Positions 63,894 through 64,000 of a stretch of 64,000 bases of DNA are shown here, in pieces. Origin of the DNA: Geomicrobium sp. JCM 19039 (GTDB lineage: Bacteria; Bacillota; Bacilli; Bacillales; Marinococcaceae). The stretch covers positions 248,001 through 312,000 of the forward strand of contig NZ_BAXB01000001.1 of NCBI RefSeq assembly GCF_000698145.1, in the 5' to 3' direction. Within the stretch, counting starts at the first letter, position 1. Every line of letters begins with the position of its first letter. The position numbers and the translations under genes were made by a program. The notes under the pieces are model-generated. The model was given only the letters and a program-made list of their open reading frames with translations, did no database searches and was not told where the DNA came from.

Positions 63894-64000
63894 TGTTTAT
63901 CTCAATAAAGACTAAAATTTTTTAATATTTTATTCACCAAAAATAATCATTTTTCTAAATGAGGTTATTTTGGATGATTTTGGTTTCCAGTTACATTGCG

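Noticed and set aside
62109..64000. Conjugation or replication genes of an ICE
   Set aside because: None of the frames resembles relaxase, coupling protein or replication initiator; the islands appear to be non-conjugative or decayed.

Overview
The window looks like the chromosome of a low-GC, endospore-forming Bacillaceae species. The block acpS - ydcC - alr - ndoAI - rsbR/S/T/U/V/W - sigB - rsbX - tex - cmpA - sprT-like - tRNA cluster follows the Bacillus subtilis order, and cmpA, spore-surface-type genes and a SleB-type hydrolase point to sporulation. Very acidic lipoproteins, a BCCT osmolyte carrier and a TRAP transporter suggest a salt- or alkali-adapted member of the family; the genus cannot be fixed from this sequence.

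Layout. 0-6 kb: end of a BCCT carrier, a paired SMR efflux pump with a divergent TetR gene, a glycosyltransferase next to a PT-repeat, BclA-like surface protein, a methionine gamma-lyase-type enzyme, HU and a small FbpA-like protein. 6.8-10.9 kb: a rhamnose-type operon (glycosyltransferase-methyltransferase fusion, rmlA, rmlB, rmlD, no rmlC). 11-24 kb: regulators and metabolism, including a GntR / TRAP transporter / proline racemase-family operon, a TPP-riboswitch thiT gene and adenine deaminase. 23.5-29 kb: a PAS-LOV-STAS photoreceptor, an MsmK-type ATPase, a PucR-like regulator, a Cof phosphatase and an RsbR paralogue behind a SigB-type promoter. 29-43 kb: lipoproteins, a CAP protein, HlyIII, SleB, LysE, SigX/RsiX, a lipid kinase, a rhomboid protease and AcpS, separated by unusually long repeat-bearing intergenic regions. 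43-53 kb: alr, the antitoxin ndoAI without its toxin partner, the full stressosome/SigB operon and tex. 53.3-54.4 kb: eight tRNA genes.

The most interesting part is the last 10 kb. The final tRNA gene, tRNA-Leu(GAG), occupies the position of B. subtilis trnS-leu2, the integration site of ICEBs1. Its 3' half plus terminator recurs at 58.6 kb (109 bp, one mismatch) and again, more diverged, at 63.8 kb. These three copies frame two tandem islands. The first carries an OLD-family ATPase/TOPRIM nuclease and a broken IS. The second starts with the C-terminal remnant of a tyrosine integrase and carries an aldo/keto reductase-MerR pair, an IS4-type transposase and a broken OmpA-like gene.

Caution about quality: at least 14 otherwise well-conserved genes (including acpS, sigB, rsbU, rsbX, tex and dctP) are each interrupted by one, or in two cases two, single-base deletions, often in short homopolymers. 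This looks like sequencing indel error rather than gene decay. Such genes are listed over their full inferred extent, with the break noted.
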